Source: Flavobacteriaceae bacterium (GTDB lineage Bacteria > Bacteroidota > Bacteroidia > Flavobacteriales > Flavobacteriaceae). Taken from it: a DNA stretch of 64,000 nucleotides. The translations under genes were made by a program, and so were the position numbers. The stretch covers positions 62,001 to 126,000 of the forward strand of contig JANQSO010000014.1 in the NCBI GenBank assembly GCA_028284005.1. The letters are read 5' to 3'. This document shows, piece by piece, positions 8,085 to 17,699 of this stretch (position 1 is its first letter; the number at the start of each line of letters is the position of its first letter). Under the pieces are notes generated by a model. It was not told the DNA's origin and did no database searches. It was given only the letters and a program-made list of their open reading frames with translations.

Positions 8085-10112
8085 ATGAAATTTATCAATT
8101 TTGCAATCGTAAAATTTTCTGTTTTCCTTACGTTGGGTATTCTTACAGCGTATTTTTTACAGAACAGTCCGGTTTTCTTTTTACCTGTTATTCTAGGCTT
8201 ATTTGTCATTTTGCTAATTATCTGGCGGATCGGATTAAAGCAATTATTCCCTTACGTTTCCTTCGGAATCATAAGCTATTTATGCTTTTTCAGCATTGGG
8301 TACTTCAATTACCAGCTACGCCTTCCTCGTTTTTTGCCAGGTCACTATTCACATCATGCAGAAGTAAACACTCCGGTAGTGCTTCAGCTTAAAATAAAAG
8401 AAACTTTAAAGCCGAATAATTACAATGTAAAATATATAGTTGAAGCTGAAGCAGTACAGGGAATTAGTACTTCCGGAAAATTACTTCTCAATATTCAAAA
8501 AGAAGTTGGTCTCAAAAAATATGTAACTGATGATGTCCTTTTGGTCTATACTTCGTACATGAAAATTCCAAAGCCTTTAAATCCTTATCAGTTTAAATAT
8601 GCCAGGTATATGAAAACACTTGAGGTCTATCATCAACTACAAATTTCAAAGAGGCATATTTTACAAGAATCTAAAGGAACCATAACTCTTAGAGGTGTTG
8701 CAGAAAAGTATCGGGCCTACAGTATCAAGAAATTACAAAATTCACCCATCAAAACAGTGGAGCGCTCTATTATTAAGGCATTGGTATTAGGACAGCGAAA
8801 AGACATTGATACCAAAACTTATAGTGATTATGCAGCTGCCGGAGCAATACATATTTTGGCTGTTTCGGGGCTGCACGTGGGAATTCTGTTTTTACTTTTA
8901 TCCGGATTATTGAAACCTTTGGAATATTTCCCTAAGGGATTACTCATTAAGTCCCTATTGATCATTTTGTTTCTTTGGTGCTTTGCATTGATTGCCGGGT
9001 TAACGCCTTCAGTAGTGCGAGCTGTTACTATGTTCTCATTCTTCTCTTTTGCAAAATACAACAACCGCCCTACCAATTCTATTAATACATTGTTCCTTTC
9101 ATACTTTGTCTTATTGCTTTTTAATCCACAATGGTTGTTTCACATTGGATTTCAATTAAGTTACCTGGCCGTATTATTTATACTTTGGGTTCAGCCGGGA
9201 TTGTTCCAACTCTATATCCCAAAAAATTTTATCCTTAAAAAGATCTGGGCGATCTTTACTGTCACCATTGCAGCACAATTAGGTATTATGCCATTGAGCC
9301 TGTATTATTTTCATCAATTTCCGGGCTTATTCATGCTTACTAATATTGTGGTTCTTCCCTTTCTGGGAATTCTTTTGGCCGGAGGAATCCTGATCATGAT
9401 CTTAGTCATTCTAGATATGCTTCCCGATACTTTAGCATTAGCTTACAATTATCTTATTGAACTACTCAATAATTTTATAAACTGGGTTGCAAGACAAGAT
9501 GATCTCTTATTTCAGGATATATCATTTTCCAGGGCAAAAGTAATAACCAGCTATTTGGTAATAATATCTCTTGTATTTCTTTGGAAAAAAGTGAATCATA
9601 AAAGAATTGCAGTAAGCCTTATAAGTTTAAACTTATTCATCGGGGTTCTAATATGGAATTCTTATAGGCTTTCAGGGCATCAATTGATCATTTTCAACAA
9701 AAGCAGGCACGCACTTATAGGATATAGAAATGCTACAGATCTATTGCTATTTCGGAGTGATTCTACCCAAAGCTATAGAAACAAATTTCCTATTAAAGAA
9801 TATCGTGTTGCTCAAAATATCTCAACATATTCCGAAGAAAAAACACCTCCTGTTTTTTTATTTGGGAACAAGCAAGTTCTGGTTCTGGACAGCCTTGGGG
9901 TATATCCTAAAGCTTCAAAGGCAGATGTTCTGGTTCTCACATATAACCCAAAAATACATCTGGAAAGACTCATTGACAGTCTTCAACCCAAATACATTAT
10001 AGCAGATGGGAGCAATTATATTTCTTATGTCAATCGTTGGCGTACTACATGCGAAATAAGGAAGCTCCCTTTTCACCATACCGGCACAAAGGGAGCTTTC
10101 ATTATAGAGTAG
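8085..10112 (+). CDS. comEC: ComEC/Rec2-family DNA-uptake channel protein
   Basis: Polytopic membrane protein of natural transformation that carries single-stranded DNA across the inner membrane. The N-terminal membrane helices and DUF4131 region (about 1-200) are followed by the competence domain with the signature AAAGAIHILAVSGLHVGIL (about 245-265), then about ten helices to residue 505. The C-terminal soluble tail (about 525-675) sits where other ComEC proteins carry a metallo-beta-lactamase-like domain, but no HxHxDH metal motif is present, as is common in Bacteroidota. Length 675 aa. It converges on the thioredoxin-like gene with only 26 bases between stops. No other competence genes are nearby. 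Confidence 0.92.
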   Translation: MKFINFAIVKFSVFLTLGILTAYFLQNSPVFFLPVILGLFVILLIIWRIGLKQLFPYVSFGIISYLCFFSIGYFNYQLRLPRFLPGHYSHHAEVNTPVVLQLKIKETLKPNNYNVKYIVEAEAVQGISTSGKLLLNIQKEVGLKKYVTDDVLLVYTSYMKIPKPLNPYQFKYARYMKTLEVYHQLQISKRHILQESKGTITLRGVAEKYRAYSIKKLQNSPIKTVERSIIKALVLGQRKDIDTKTYSDYAAAGAIHILAVSGLHVGILFLLLSGLLKPLEYFPKGLLIKSLLIILFLWCFALIAGLTPSVVRAVTMFSFFSFAKYNNRPTNSINTLFLSYFVLLLFNPQWLFHIGFQLSYLAVLFILWVQPGLFQLYIPKNFILKKIWAIFTVTIAAQLGIMPLSLYYFHQFPGLFMLTNIVVLPFLGILLAGGILIMILVILDMLPDTLALAYNYLIELLNNFINWVARQDDLLFQDISFSRAKVITSYLVIISLVFLWKKVNHKRIAVSLISLNLFIGVLIWNSYRLSGHQLIIFNKSRHALIGYRNATDLLLFRSDSTQSYRNKFPIKEYRVAQNISTYSEEKTPPVFLFGNKQVLVLDSLGVYPKASKADVLVLTYNPKIHLERLIDSLQPKYIIADGSNYISYVNRWRTTCEIRKLPFHHTGTKGAFIIE

Positions 10113-10138
10113 TGAAATACTTAACTTAAAAGCTACTC

Positions 10139-10672
10139 TTAAAAAGTTCCTTTAAAATTTTCCTGATATTCTTTCCACGCCTCAACTGTCGTTAATTTGG
10201 CATAGTCATCATTAGCGATCATTTTTAGATAGATCTCTAACTGCTGTGGTGTTTTATAGCCCGGTATCGCCTGAATTAGATCACCGTTTTCTTTAAAAAA
10301 GACCAAACTAGGATAGCCTCTTAACTTCAACGCATCTGCAAAAAAGTGAGTCGCATTCCTGCCTTTTCTGCCTTCCTGGTAATTTGGGTTTGTATATGTA
10401 AAATCCTGATACGTGATCTCTTCGGTACCTTCGGCATTAAATTTCACGGCATAGTAGTTCTCATTAATGAAGTCAATCACATTTTTGTCACCAAATGTGT
10501 TTCTATCTAACAACTTACATGGCCCGCACCAAGTAGTATAAACATCCATAAAGATCTTTTTGGGTTGTTCTTTTTGAGCAGCCAATGCTTCATTTAAAGT
10601 CATCCAATTGATTTTTTGGGCAGACATGGTGCCAACTGTAAGAAGGGCAACAAACAGTAATATCTTTTTCAT
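10139..10672 (-). CDS. Exported thioredoxin-like protein
   Basis: Thiol-disulfide protein with an intact CGPC active site (VYTTWCGPCKLLDR) and a thioredoxin fold that runs through YPSLVFFKENG to the C-terminal helix. The start at 10672 gives a clean signal peptide (MKKILLFVALLTVGTMSAQ); a longer reading from 10720 would add 16 residues overlapping the terminator hairpin and is rejected. It likely acts in the periplasm as a reductase or disulfide exchanger. A longer insertion between the active site and the cis-Pro segment (RGYPSLV) is typical of DUF255/thioredoxin-7-like members. It stands alone, with a terminator on its upstream side. Confidence 0.88.
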   Translation of the reverse strand: MKKILLFVALLTVGTMSAQKINWMTLNEALAAQKEQPKKIFMDVYTTWCGPCKLLDRNTFGDKNVIDFINENYYAVKFNAEGTEEITYQDFTYTNPNYQEGRKGRNATHFFADALKLRGYPSLVFFKENGDLIQAIPGYKTPQQLEIYLKMIANDDYAKLTTVEAWKEYQENFKGTF

Positions 10673-10700
10673 CTGTAATAGTTTTAATGCCAATATAGTG

Positions 10701-10741
10701 CAACAAAAAACGTTCCACAAATTGGGAACGTTTTTTTGTTG
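10701..10741 (-). terminator. Rho-independent terminator after the first POT gene
   Basis: A 16-bp near-perfect stem (arms 10701-10716 and 10725-10741, core AAAAAACGTTCC / GGAACGTTTTTT, loop ACAAATTG) starts 13 bases beyond the 590-aa transporter stop, reading on the minus strand. The A/T flanks make it usable from either side. Confidence 0.85.
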
Positions 10742-10753
10742 AAAGTATTGTGA

Positions 10754-12526
10754 TTACCTGACCCCGTGCATCAAACGTTTCAGCAAAGGGTGTAGTAATA
10801 AGGAAACTATTCCGAGCCCTATTGGGATAATGGTAAATATTAGGAAAAAGGTTGACAGGCTGTATTCTTCAGTGATTTTTTCGATATCTCCACCTACGTA
10901 ATGCGCCAATTTGTTACCAATGGCGATCGCCAAATAGTAAACACCGAACATAAATGCGACCATTCGGGTTGGGATCAGTTTACTCAAATAAGACAGTCCC
11001 ATTGGCGAAAGACATAATTCCCCCAAAGTATGAAACAGGTATGCGAACACCAGCCATACCATACTCAAGCTTGCACTATCGGCACCTGAAGGAACATTTC
11101 TTGCTCCAAAGGCCAAAAAAGCAAAGCCCAATCCTAAAAGTGCTAGCCCCAGGAAGTATTTTACAGAAGCTGGTGGATTATAACGGCTGTCCCACCATTT
11201 AGTGAAAAGTGGTGCAAACATAATGATAAACAATGAATTGAGAATAGCAAACCAGGTTACAGGCACCTCTGTCTCAGTAGATTGAAATTCGATATACAAT
11301 TTATAAATCACAATACCCCAAACTACTACAAAACTGAAACCTAAGATTAGGTTGGACAAACCAATGCGGTTAAAGGTCTTCCGAAATAATCGCAGCAATA
11401 CATACGTAATAATTAATAGCGGAACCACGGTTACAATGAGATCAACTATTTTGAAGCCCATAGCCGCATTCCCTTCGAGGAACCTATCAGTAAAATCTCT
11501 CGTATAAACCGGTAATGACCCTGCGGCCTGCTCAAAAGCAGCCCAAAAGAAGATGGTAAATATGCAAAAAATGGCAAAAGCAATCATACGATCACGTTCA
11601 ATCTTTACGTACCTTGGAATACGGACGATCAATAAAGCGATGAAGGCTACCGCCGCCAGAAGCGCTAGAAAAAGTGAATTCTCCATACCTGCAATATTGA
11701 AATTCAAAGTTTGTATATCCCCAATCTTGCTCAATGGATCATTGATAATAAAAATAAGCGCTGAAACTGCAAAAATGACTATCAATACAGTATCCAGTAG
11801 TCTAAAACGATTTAGCTTCACGCCCTTTTTCTCTTCAGGATCGATCATTTCCTCAATAGTATCACCCAAATCCTTGTTTTTTTCCGGCTTATCCCCTATC
11901 GTACCAAACAGTGGTTGTGCGAAGTAAAACTGTAGCATTCCCAACAACATAAACACTCCTGCCAAACCAAAACCGTAGCTCCATCCAACCTTTTCACCAA
12001 CCCATCCGCACAACATGATACCTATAAACGCCCCAGCGTTCACTCCCATATAGAATATATTATACGCGCCATCTTTCTTTTCGTCATGGCCTTCGTACAT
12101 TTTGGAGATAATAGAGGTCATATTTGGTTTAAAAAAGCCATTACCCATGATCAGAAATGCAATTCCGATATAGAGGAAGGTCGGTGTTTCCACAGCCATA
12201 GAGGCATGCCCCAATGTCATTAGCAAGGCACCGATCACCACGGCCATTCTATAACCGATCTTATTATCAGCTAGCCAGCCACCTATCAACGGAGTAAGAT
12301 ACACGAGCATCGCATAAGTTCCCAGAAGCGAGAGCGCCGCCTCGGTGGACCACTCCCAGCCCGGGTTATCACCTAAAATTGCTCCGGTAAGGAAAATAAC
12401 CAAAATGGCTCGCATTCCATAGTAAGAAAAGCGTTCCCACATTTCGGTGAAAAAAAGTACAAATAATCCTGCCGGATGCCCAAGCACCTTATCCTTGAAA
12501 AATGTATCGCTGTTTGAAGTATTCAT
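10754..12526 (-). CDS. POT/PTR-family proton-dependent oligopeptide transporter (long form)
   Basis: Inner-membrane proton-coupled di/tripeptide importer of the major facilitator superfamily. The N-terminus carries the family ExxER motif in FFTEMWERFSYYGMRAILV, the second signature is YNIFYMGVNAGAFIG, and ELCLSPMGLSYLSKLIP lies in the C-terminal half. The 590-aa length exceeds the 461-aa paralogue mainly through extra segments near residues 215-310, including the charged stretch EEMIDPEEKKGVKLNR and two added hydrophobic helices. It follows the paralogue on the same strand, 79 bases downstream, each with its own terminator. Its codons look slightly richer in G+C than the paralogue's. With the upstream DPP-IV it forms a peptide-use block. 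Confidence 0.93.
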   Translation of the reverse strand: MNTSNSDTFFKDKVLGHPAGLFVLFFTEMWERFSYYGMRAILVIFLTGAILGDNPGWEWSTEAALSLLGTYAMLVYLTPLIGGWLADNKIGYRMAVVIGALLMTLGHASMAVETPTFLYIGIAFLIMGNGFFKPNMTSIISKMYEGHDEKKDGAYNIFYMGVNAGAFIGIMLCGWVGEKVGWSYGFGLAGVFMLLGMLQFYFAQPLFGTIGDKPEKNKDLGDTIEEMIDPEEKKGVKLNRFRLLDTVLIVIFAVSALIFIINDPLSKIGDIQTLNFNIAGMENSLFLALLAAVAFIALLIVRIPRYVKIERDRMIAFAIFCIFTIFFWAAFEQAAGSLPVYTRDFTDRFLEGNAAMGFKIVDLIVTVVPLLIITYVLLRLFRKTFNRIGLSNLILGFSFVVVWGIVIYKLYIEFQSTETEVPVTWFAILNSLFIIMFAPLFTKWWDSRYNPPASVKYFLGLALLGLGFAFLAFGARNVPSGADSASLSMVWLVFAYLFHTLGELCLSPMGLSYLSKLIPTRMVAFMFGVYYLAIAIGNKLAHYVGGDIEKITEEYSLSTFFLIFTIIPIGLGIVSLLLHPLLKRLMHGVR

Positions 12527-12559
12527 AATGGATTAATTTTTATTAATGAAATAAAATAT

Positions 12560-12591
12560 AAAGACCCTATAGGGGTGTCTATAAGGTCTTT
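12560..12591 (-). terminator. Terminator between the two POT genes
   Basis: Inverted repeat AAAGACC (12560-12566) / GGTCTTT (12585-12591), extended inward by TATA/TATA across one mismatch, lies 14 bases past the 461-aa transporter stop. On the minus strand it is followed by ATATTTTATTT. It separates the transcripts at least partly. Confidence 0.7.
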
Positions 12592-12605
12592 GTAGTTAGT
12601 TATGA

Positions 12606-13991
12606 TTAGTTGTCAGCTATTTCGAACCCTTCAGCTTCTTCGTATTTCATTTCCCGTTCGTTGTCTTCTGCGCCATGCGTAAGGGATTCTAATTTCTTTC
12701 TAAACGCCATTACAAGAAGTCCAAAAACAACACAGAATACAGCTATACCAGTAAAGATGGTATATTCTCCAAGACTCTCAGAAGCTTCTCCCAATAACCC
12801 GGCAAGTTTATTTCCAAAACCGGTCATTGCAAAATAAACTCCCATCATTAATGAAGCATATTTTAACGGAGCTAATTTTGTAATATATGATAGCGCTACA
12901 GGTGAAATACATAACTCACCTACCGTATGGAACAAATACGCTAATACTAACCAGTACATTGCAGAAGCACCATTACTTTCGTATTGTCCTGCAGCCGCAG
13001 TCATAAAAAAGAATCCGGCACCCATAATAATAAGGCCGATAATCATTTTAAACAATGAAGTAGATACTTTTCCTTTTAACTTTCTTTTAGCCCAATATGC
13101 AGCAACCGTAGTTCCTAAAAATATAATGAACATTGCATTTAACGATTGAAACCATGAAGCCGGAACTTCCCATCCCATTAACATTCTGTTAGTTTTTTCC
13201 GAAGCATAAATATTCATTAATCCTCCGGCTTGCTCAAAAGCTCCCCAGAAAACTATTACTAATAAGAAGGATATAAATAATACTATGATCCTGTCTTTTT
13301 CAATCTTGGTTAAAGGCTTTTTCATAGCCTCTTTTTCTATTTTATTTTCAGAAGTCCCTAAAAAATTCCCAACAAGCTTTAAATGTTTTTGACCAACCAG
13401 ATATTGAATAAGACCTAAAGCCATACCAATTCCTGCTAATCCAAAGCCATAATGCCATCCGTGTACCTCACCTACATAACCTACAATTAAACTGGATAAA
13501 AACGCTCCAATGTTAATTCCTATATAAAAGATAGTAAATCCTTTATCACGTCTTATATCACCTTGTTGATACAACCCTCCTACCATGGTAGAAATATTTG
13601 GTTTTAGCATTCCAACACCGGCAATGATCAATCCTAAACCTGAATAGAAGGCCCACATCTGCTCAACTGCCAATATACTATGCCCTGCCACCAATAAGAT
13701 TCCTCCAAATAAAACAGATTTTTTCTGTCCCAAAAATTTATCTGCAATCCATCCACCGGGAATTGAAGCTACATATACCAGCATGGTATACCATCCGTAA
13801 AGGGCTAAAGCTTCACCATTGGTCCAACCTAAACCGGGGTTAGCATCAGTTGTGGCACCCACTAAGTATAAAACCAAAATGGCTCGCATCCCATAGTAAG
13901 AAAAACGTTCCCACATTTCGGTGAAAAAGAGAACATATAGTCCTGCGGGATGTCCAAATAGTTGTTTTTGATTTTGGAGAGTTGTCGACAT
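12606..13991 (-). CDS. POT/PTR-family proton-dependent oligopeptide transporter
   Basis: Proton-coupled peptide importer in the inner membrane. It shows the ExxER motif in FFTEMWERFSYYGMRAILV, FTIFYIGINIGAFLSS as the second PTR signature, and ELCISPVALSYITKLAP near the C-terminus. At 461 aa it is the standard 12-14 helix size. A highly charged tail (AEDNEREMKYEEAEGFE) ends the protein. The first 35 codons are almost identical in DNA sequence to those of the 590-aa neighbour, showing tandem duplication. It begins 33 bases after the DPP-IV stop, so the peptidase and this transporter are probably one operon. Confidence 0.94.
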   Translation of the reverse strand: MSTTLQNQKQLFGHPAGLYVLFFTEMWERFSYYGMRAILVLYLVGATTDANPGLGWTNGEALALYGWYTMLVYVASIPGGWIADKFLGQKKSVLFGGILLVAGHSILAVEQMWAFYSGLGLIIAGVGMLKPNISTMVGGLYQQGDIRRDKGFTIFYIGINIGAFLSSLIVGYVGEVHGWHYGFGLAGIGMALGLIQYLVGQKHLKLVGNFLGTSENKIEKEAMKKPLTKIEKDRIIVLFISFLLVIVFWGAFEQAGGLMNIYASEKTNRMLMGWEVPASWFQSLNAMFIIFLGTTVAAYWAKRKLKGKVSTSLFKMIIGLIIMGAGFFFMTAAAGQYESNGASAMYWLVLAYLFHTVGELCISPVALSYITKLAPLKYASLMMGVYFAMTGFGNKLAGLLGEASESLGEYTIFTGIAVFCVVFGLLVMAFRKKLESLTHGAEDNEREMKYEEAEGFEIADN

Positions 13992-14024
13992 ATTTTTAAG
14001 TATTAGTTAATATTTAGTTGTTGA

Positions 14025-16238
14025 TTAGTTCTTGATCTGTATCATTTTCTCTTTAGGTTCTCCTAAAGTGTTTTGAATGAACCTGGTCATTTTTTTGAAT
14101 AAATGCAAGCGGGTATTTCCGCCATAGATACCGTGGTTCTTATCCGGGTAAATGGCCCATTCAAAGTCTTTATCAGCCTGAATTAAAGCCTCTACCAATC
14201 TCGTGGTATTCTGCACATGGACATTATCATCTGCACTACCGTGTACTAAGAGAAAGTCCCCTTCCAATTTATTTACATGAGAAATTGGAGAGTTCTCATC
14301 GTATCCGGAAGCGTTTTCCTGTGGTGTCTGCATGTACCTTTCGGTGTAAATGGTATCGTAGAAGCGCCAGCTGGAAACCGGGGCCACTGCAATTGCCATA
14401 GAGAAGGTATCTGCTCCCTGGAAGAGACAGTTAGAAGACATAAATCCGCCATAGCTCCAACCCCAAATACCAATTCGTTCTTTGTCTATATAGGGCAAAT
14501 CTCCAAGTTTTTTCGCCGCTGCAATTTGATCTTCTACTTCATATTTACCCAGTTCTTTCTGTGTCATTTTTTTGAAATCCCGTCCTTTCAATCCGGTTCC
14601 TCTTCCATCTACACAAACCACAATATATCCTTGTTGTGCCAACATCTGGTGCCAATAATCGTTTGACCCGTTCCATCTATTAGCTACCTGCTGTGATCCC
14701 GGGCCCGAATACTGGTACATGAACAAAGGATATTTTTTATTAGGGTCAAAATCCTTTGGTTTGATCGTATACATATTTAGTTCGTGGCCATTTATTTGAA
14801 TGGTCGAAAACTCTTTTGGTGAGGTTTTATACCCTGAAACCAGGCCTTTAAGCGCTTTGTTATTCTTTATTTCACGAAGTACCTTCCCTGTTTTGGCTTC
14901 ATTCAATGTAAAAACATAAGGAGTTTTCGTATCTGAAAAAGTATTGATGTAATAGGTGTAATCTGCACTAAATGCAGCACTGTTGGTTCCGGTTTTATCA
15001 CTTAAACGCACTTTATTCTTGCCGGAACGCAGTACAGAATATACATCTCTGTTAATACTTCCATTCTCGGTACTTTGATAATAAATACGTCCTGTATTTT
15101 GGTCGAATCCATAGTAATTTGTCACTTCCCAGTCACCATCTGTTATCTGGTTGATAAGCTTACCTGTCTTATCATAATGATAGATATGGTTCCACCCGCT
15201 TTTCTCGCTTGTCCATATAAAACTATTATCATTCAAAAAAGTAAGGTCATCTGTTACATCTACATAAGCATCATCTTTTTCCTGATGTACCAACGCAGAA
15301 GTATTATTAGTGGCGTCTACAAAAACCAGGTCCAAAGTATTTTGATGCCGGTTGGTCAATTGCGTGCTCAATATATTTGGATCATTGGTCCATTTAATTC
15401 TTGGAATATAATAGTTGTTGTATTTGGAAAGGTCAACTTTCGATATCTTGCCGGTCTTTAGATCGTACAAATGCAAAGAGACCAGTGCATTTGCTTCTCC
15501 GGCTTTTGGGTATTTAAAAACTTGTTGTGTTTGGTATAGATCTTCTCCATAAACATCCATAGAAAACTCGGGAACATTGGTTTCATCAAAACGGATAAAA
15601 GCAATTTTATCACCTGTTTTATTCCAGTCGAAAGCTCTTACAAAAGCAAATTCTTCTTCGTAGACCCAATCTGTAATCCCGTTGATAATACTGTTTTTCT
15701 TTCCGTCCGTAGTAATTTGTTTGATATCTCCGGCAGAAAGGTCCTTTATGTACAAATTGTTATTGAATCCGTAGGCAATCTTACTTCCGTCATTGTTAAA
15801 TGTAGGCTCCTGTATCTTGTCTTCTGAAACTAACGTCAATGATTTTGCCTTCAGGTCATATACATAATAGGTCCCCAATGCTGAGCGTCTATAGATCTGT
15901 TCTAACTTTGTAGCGAGCAAAAGTTTAGACTCGTCACTGCTAAATTCATACGAAATGATATATTCAATTCCGTCCAGGTCATTGGTATTCACCAATGTCC
16001 TTACTTTTTTACCACTTTTATAGTCAAAAACATCTACGGTAGAAGCTTTCTGGTCACGGTCATAGTTTAAAACCGAATACTCCTTTCCATTCTTTAAAGA
16101 ACGCAGGACATCCAGCCGTTCTGTACGGAAAACTCCTCCCCAAATATCTTCTAATGAAATCTCTTTTTGCTGTGCTATACTTGTAGAAATAACTGCTATA
16201 AATAGTAAAAGCACCTTAACTGAAAATAATCTTCTCAA
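14025..16238 (-). CDS. Dipeptidyl peptidase IV-type S9 serine peptidase
   Basis: Exported S9B peptidase releasing N-terminal X-Pro/X-Ala dipeptides. The signal peptide covers about residues 1-22 (MRRLFSVKVLLLFIAVISTS...). The beta-propeller domain follows (about 40-480) and contains the S9B glutamates in TDWVYEEEFAFVRAF that hold the substrate amino terminus. The alpha/beta hydrolase has Ser595 in GWSYGGFMS, the Asp in HGSADDNVH and the His in NHGIYGG. Length 737 aa is standard. The dipeptides it produces are natural substrates for the two POT transporters encoded directly downstream, so the three genes form a periplasmic peptide degradation and uptake unit. Confidence 0.95.
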   Translation of the reverse strand: MRRLFSVKVLLLFIAVISTSIAQQKEISLEDIWGGVFRTERLDVLRSLKNGKEYSVLNYDRDQKASTVDVFDYKSGKKVRTLVNTNDLDGIEYIISYEFSSDESKLLLATKLEQIYRRSALGTYYVYDLKAKSLTLVSEDKIQEPTFNNDGSKIAYGFNNNLYIKDLSAGDIKQITTDGKKNSIINGITDWVYEEEFAFVRAFDWNKTGDKIAFIRFDETNVPEFSMDVYGEDLYQTQQVFKYPKAGEANALVSLHLYDLKTGKISKVDLSKYNNYYIPRIKWTNDPNILSTQLTNRHQNTLDLVFVDATNNTSALVHQEKDDAYVDVTDDLTFLNDNSFIWTSEKSGWNHIYHYDKTGKLINQITDGDWEVTNYYGFDQNTGRIYYQSTENGSINRDVYSVLRSGKNKVRLSDKTGTNSAAFSADYTYYINTFSDTKTPYVFTLNEAKTGKVLREIKNNKALKGLVSGYKTSPKEFSTIQINGHELNMYTIKPKDFDPNKKYPLFMYQYSGPGSQQVANRWNGSNDYWHQMLAQQGYIVVCVDGRGTGLKGRDFKKMTQKELGKYEVEDQIAAAKKLGDLPYIDKERIGIWGWSYGGFMSSNCLFQGADTFSMAIAVAPVSSWRFYDTIYTERYMQTPQENASGYDENSPISHVNKLEGDFLLVHGSADDNVHVQNTTRLVEALIQADKDFEWAIYPDKNHGIYGGNTRLHLFKKMTRFIQNTLGEPKEKMIQIKN

Positions 16239-16355
16239 ACTGTTAAAATTTTGTTATGCCAAGTTTACTAAATTTTAACGAAAATATGGCAGTTTTTATG
16301 TTAAATACTGCGCATTTGTTAGTAAATACCTACTTAAAAGGTTCGGTATAAATAG

Positions 16356-16363
16356 TATCTTTG
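16356..16363 (+). promoter_or_regulatory. Bacteroidota -7 promoter box upstream of HMG-CoA reductase
   Basis: TATCTTTG matches the Bacteroidota sigma-A -7 consensus TAnnTTTG exactly and lies 20 bases before the ATG at 16384. A good -33 TTG at the usual distance is not seen, so the call rests on one element and its position. Confidence 0.45.
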
Positions 16364-16383
16364 TATTTTTAATTTCAGATAAT

Positions 16384-17697
16384 ATGCCGAAGCCCGTTTC
16401 AGGATTTTCAAAAAAAACGAAAGAAGAAAAAATACAGTGGTTAGCCAAAACTTATCTTAGCAATGAACCTACTGCAGTGGCTACCCTTAGAAAATACTGG
16501 AATAATGATGCTACGCTTCAGAAATTACACGACGACTTTATAGAAAATACTCTTACCAATTACTATTTACCATTTGGAATTGCTCCCAATTTTTTAATAA
16601 ACAATTCGCTTTATGCACTCCCCATGGTGATAGAAGAAAGCTCTGTAGTAGCTGCTGCCAGTAATGCTGCTAAGTTCTGGTTAGAACGCGGAGGCTTTAC
16701 GGCCGAAGTCCTTTCTACCCAAAAAAACGGGCAGGTCCATATAAATTTCTTCGGAAAAAAAAGTGACCTGGAGCAGTTTTTTTCTGAAGTGAAATCAGAA
16801 CTAATTACCAGTATTGGAGCTATTCAGTCCAATATGAAAAACCGTGGAGGCGGATTGATAGACATAGAACTTATCGATACAACCGAAACACTGGAAGGCT
16901 ATTATCAACTTCATGGCACTTTTGAAACCCTGGATGCTATGGGTGCCAATTTCATAAATAGCTGCCTTGAAGAGATCGCCAATACATTCGAAACCAAATC
17001 AAAGCAATTTGCCCCCTTTTCCAAAAACAATGCATATCCCGAGGTCGTATTGAGTATTCTTTCCAACTATGTACCGGAATGCCTGGTGCGAGCTTCGGTA
17101 CGTTGTCCGGTTGAGGATCTAAATGACAAAGCTATCGACGGAAAGACCTTTGCCGATAAGTTTGTCCGTGCTGTCGCTATAGCCAAAGCCGAAGAACGTC
17201 GTGCCGTAACACACAACAAAGGGATCATGAATGGTATTGATGCTTTGATCCTTGCGACCGGAAATGATTTCAGGGCTATAGAAGCCGGAGCTCATGCATA
17301 TGCTGCCAAAGATGGTAATTATACAAGCCTTACACATGCAAAAGTAGAAAACGGTATTTTCACTTTCTGGATCGAAATTCCATTAGCATTAGGTACCGTT
17401 GGAGGATTAACCTCTTTGCACCCAATGGTGAAGCTGGCTTTTGATATACTTCAGAAACCGAATGCTTCCAAACTTATGGAAATTGTTGCCGTTGCCGGAT
17501 TGGCTCAAAATTTTGCAGCCATTCGGTCGTTGATCACTACCGGTATACAAAAAGGGCACATGAAAATGCATTTAATGAATATTTTGAATCAATTATGTGC
17601 TTCGGAAACCGAAAAGGAAAAGGCAGTTACCTATTTTAAGGAAAACACAGTTTCCCATAGTGCCGTAATAGATTTTGTTGAAACCCTTCGAAACTAA
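16384..17697 (+). CDS. Hydroxymethylglutaryl-CoA reductase, class II
   Basis: Catalyses the HMG-CoA/mevalonate step of the mevalonate isoprenoid pathway. Class II (bacterial) features are clear: NYYLPFGIAPNFLINN, the catalytic Glu in PMVIEESSVVAAAS (about 84), Lys in NKGIMNGIDA, Asp in TGNDFRAIEAGAH, and the C-terminal His in IQKGHMKMH. Length 437 aa is typical. Flavobacteriia commonly make isoprenoids through mevalonate, so the enzyme probably works in the biosynthetic direction despite the class II structure. The stop is three bases before the TTG start of a GHMP kinase of the same pathway type. Confidence 0.95.
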   Translation: MPKPVSGFSKKTKEEKIQWLAKTYLSNEPTAVATLRKYWNNDATLQKLHDDFIENTLTNYYLPFGIAPNFLINNSLYALPMVIEESSVVAAASNAAKFWLERGGFTAEVLSTQKNGQVHINFFGKKSDLEQFFSEVKSELITSIGAIQSNMKNRGGGLIDIELIDTTETLEGYYQLHGTFETLDAMGANFINSCLEEIANTFETKSKQFAPFSKNNAYPEVVLSILSNYVPECLVRASVRCPVEDLNDKAIDGKTFADKFVRAVAIAKAEERRAVTHNKGIMNGIDALILATGNDFRAIEAGAHAYAAKDGNYTSLTHAKVENGIFTFWIEIPLALGTVGGLTSLHPMVKLAFDILQKPNASKLMEIVAVAGLAQNFAAIRSLITTGIQKGHMKMHLMNILNQLCASETEKEKAVTYFKENTVSHSAVIDFVETLRN

Positions 17698-17699
17698 TT

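Noticed and set aside
14277-14666. Open plus-strand frame antisense to the DPP-IV gene
   Set aside because: Shadow of a strongly conserved S9 peptidase coding strand; no domain or start context.
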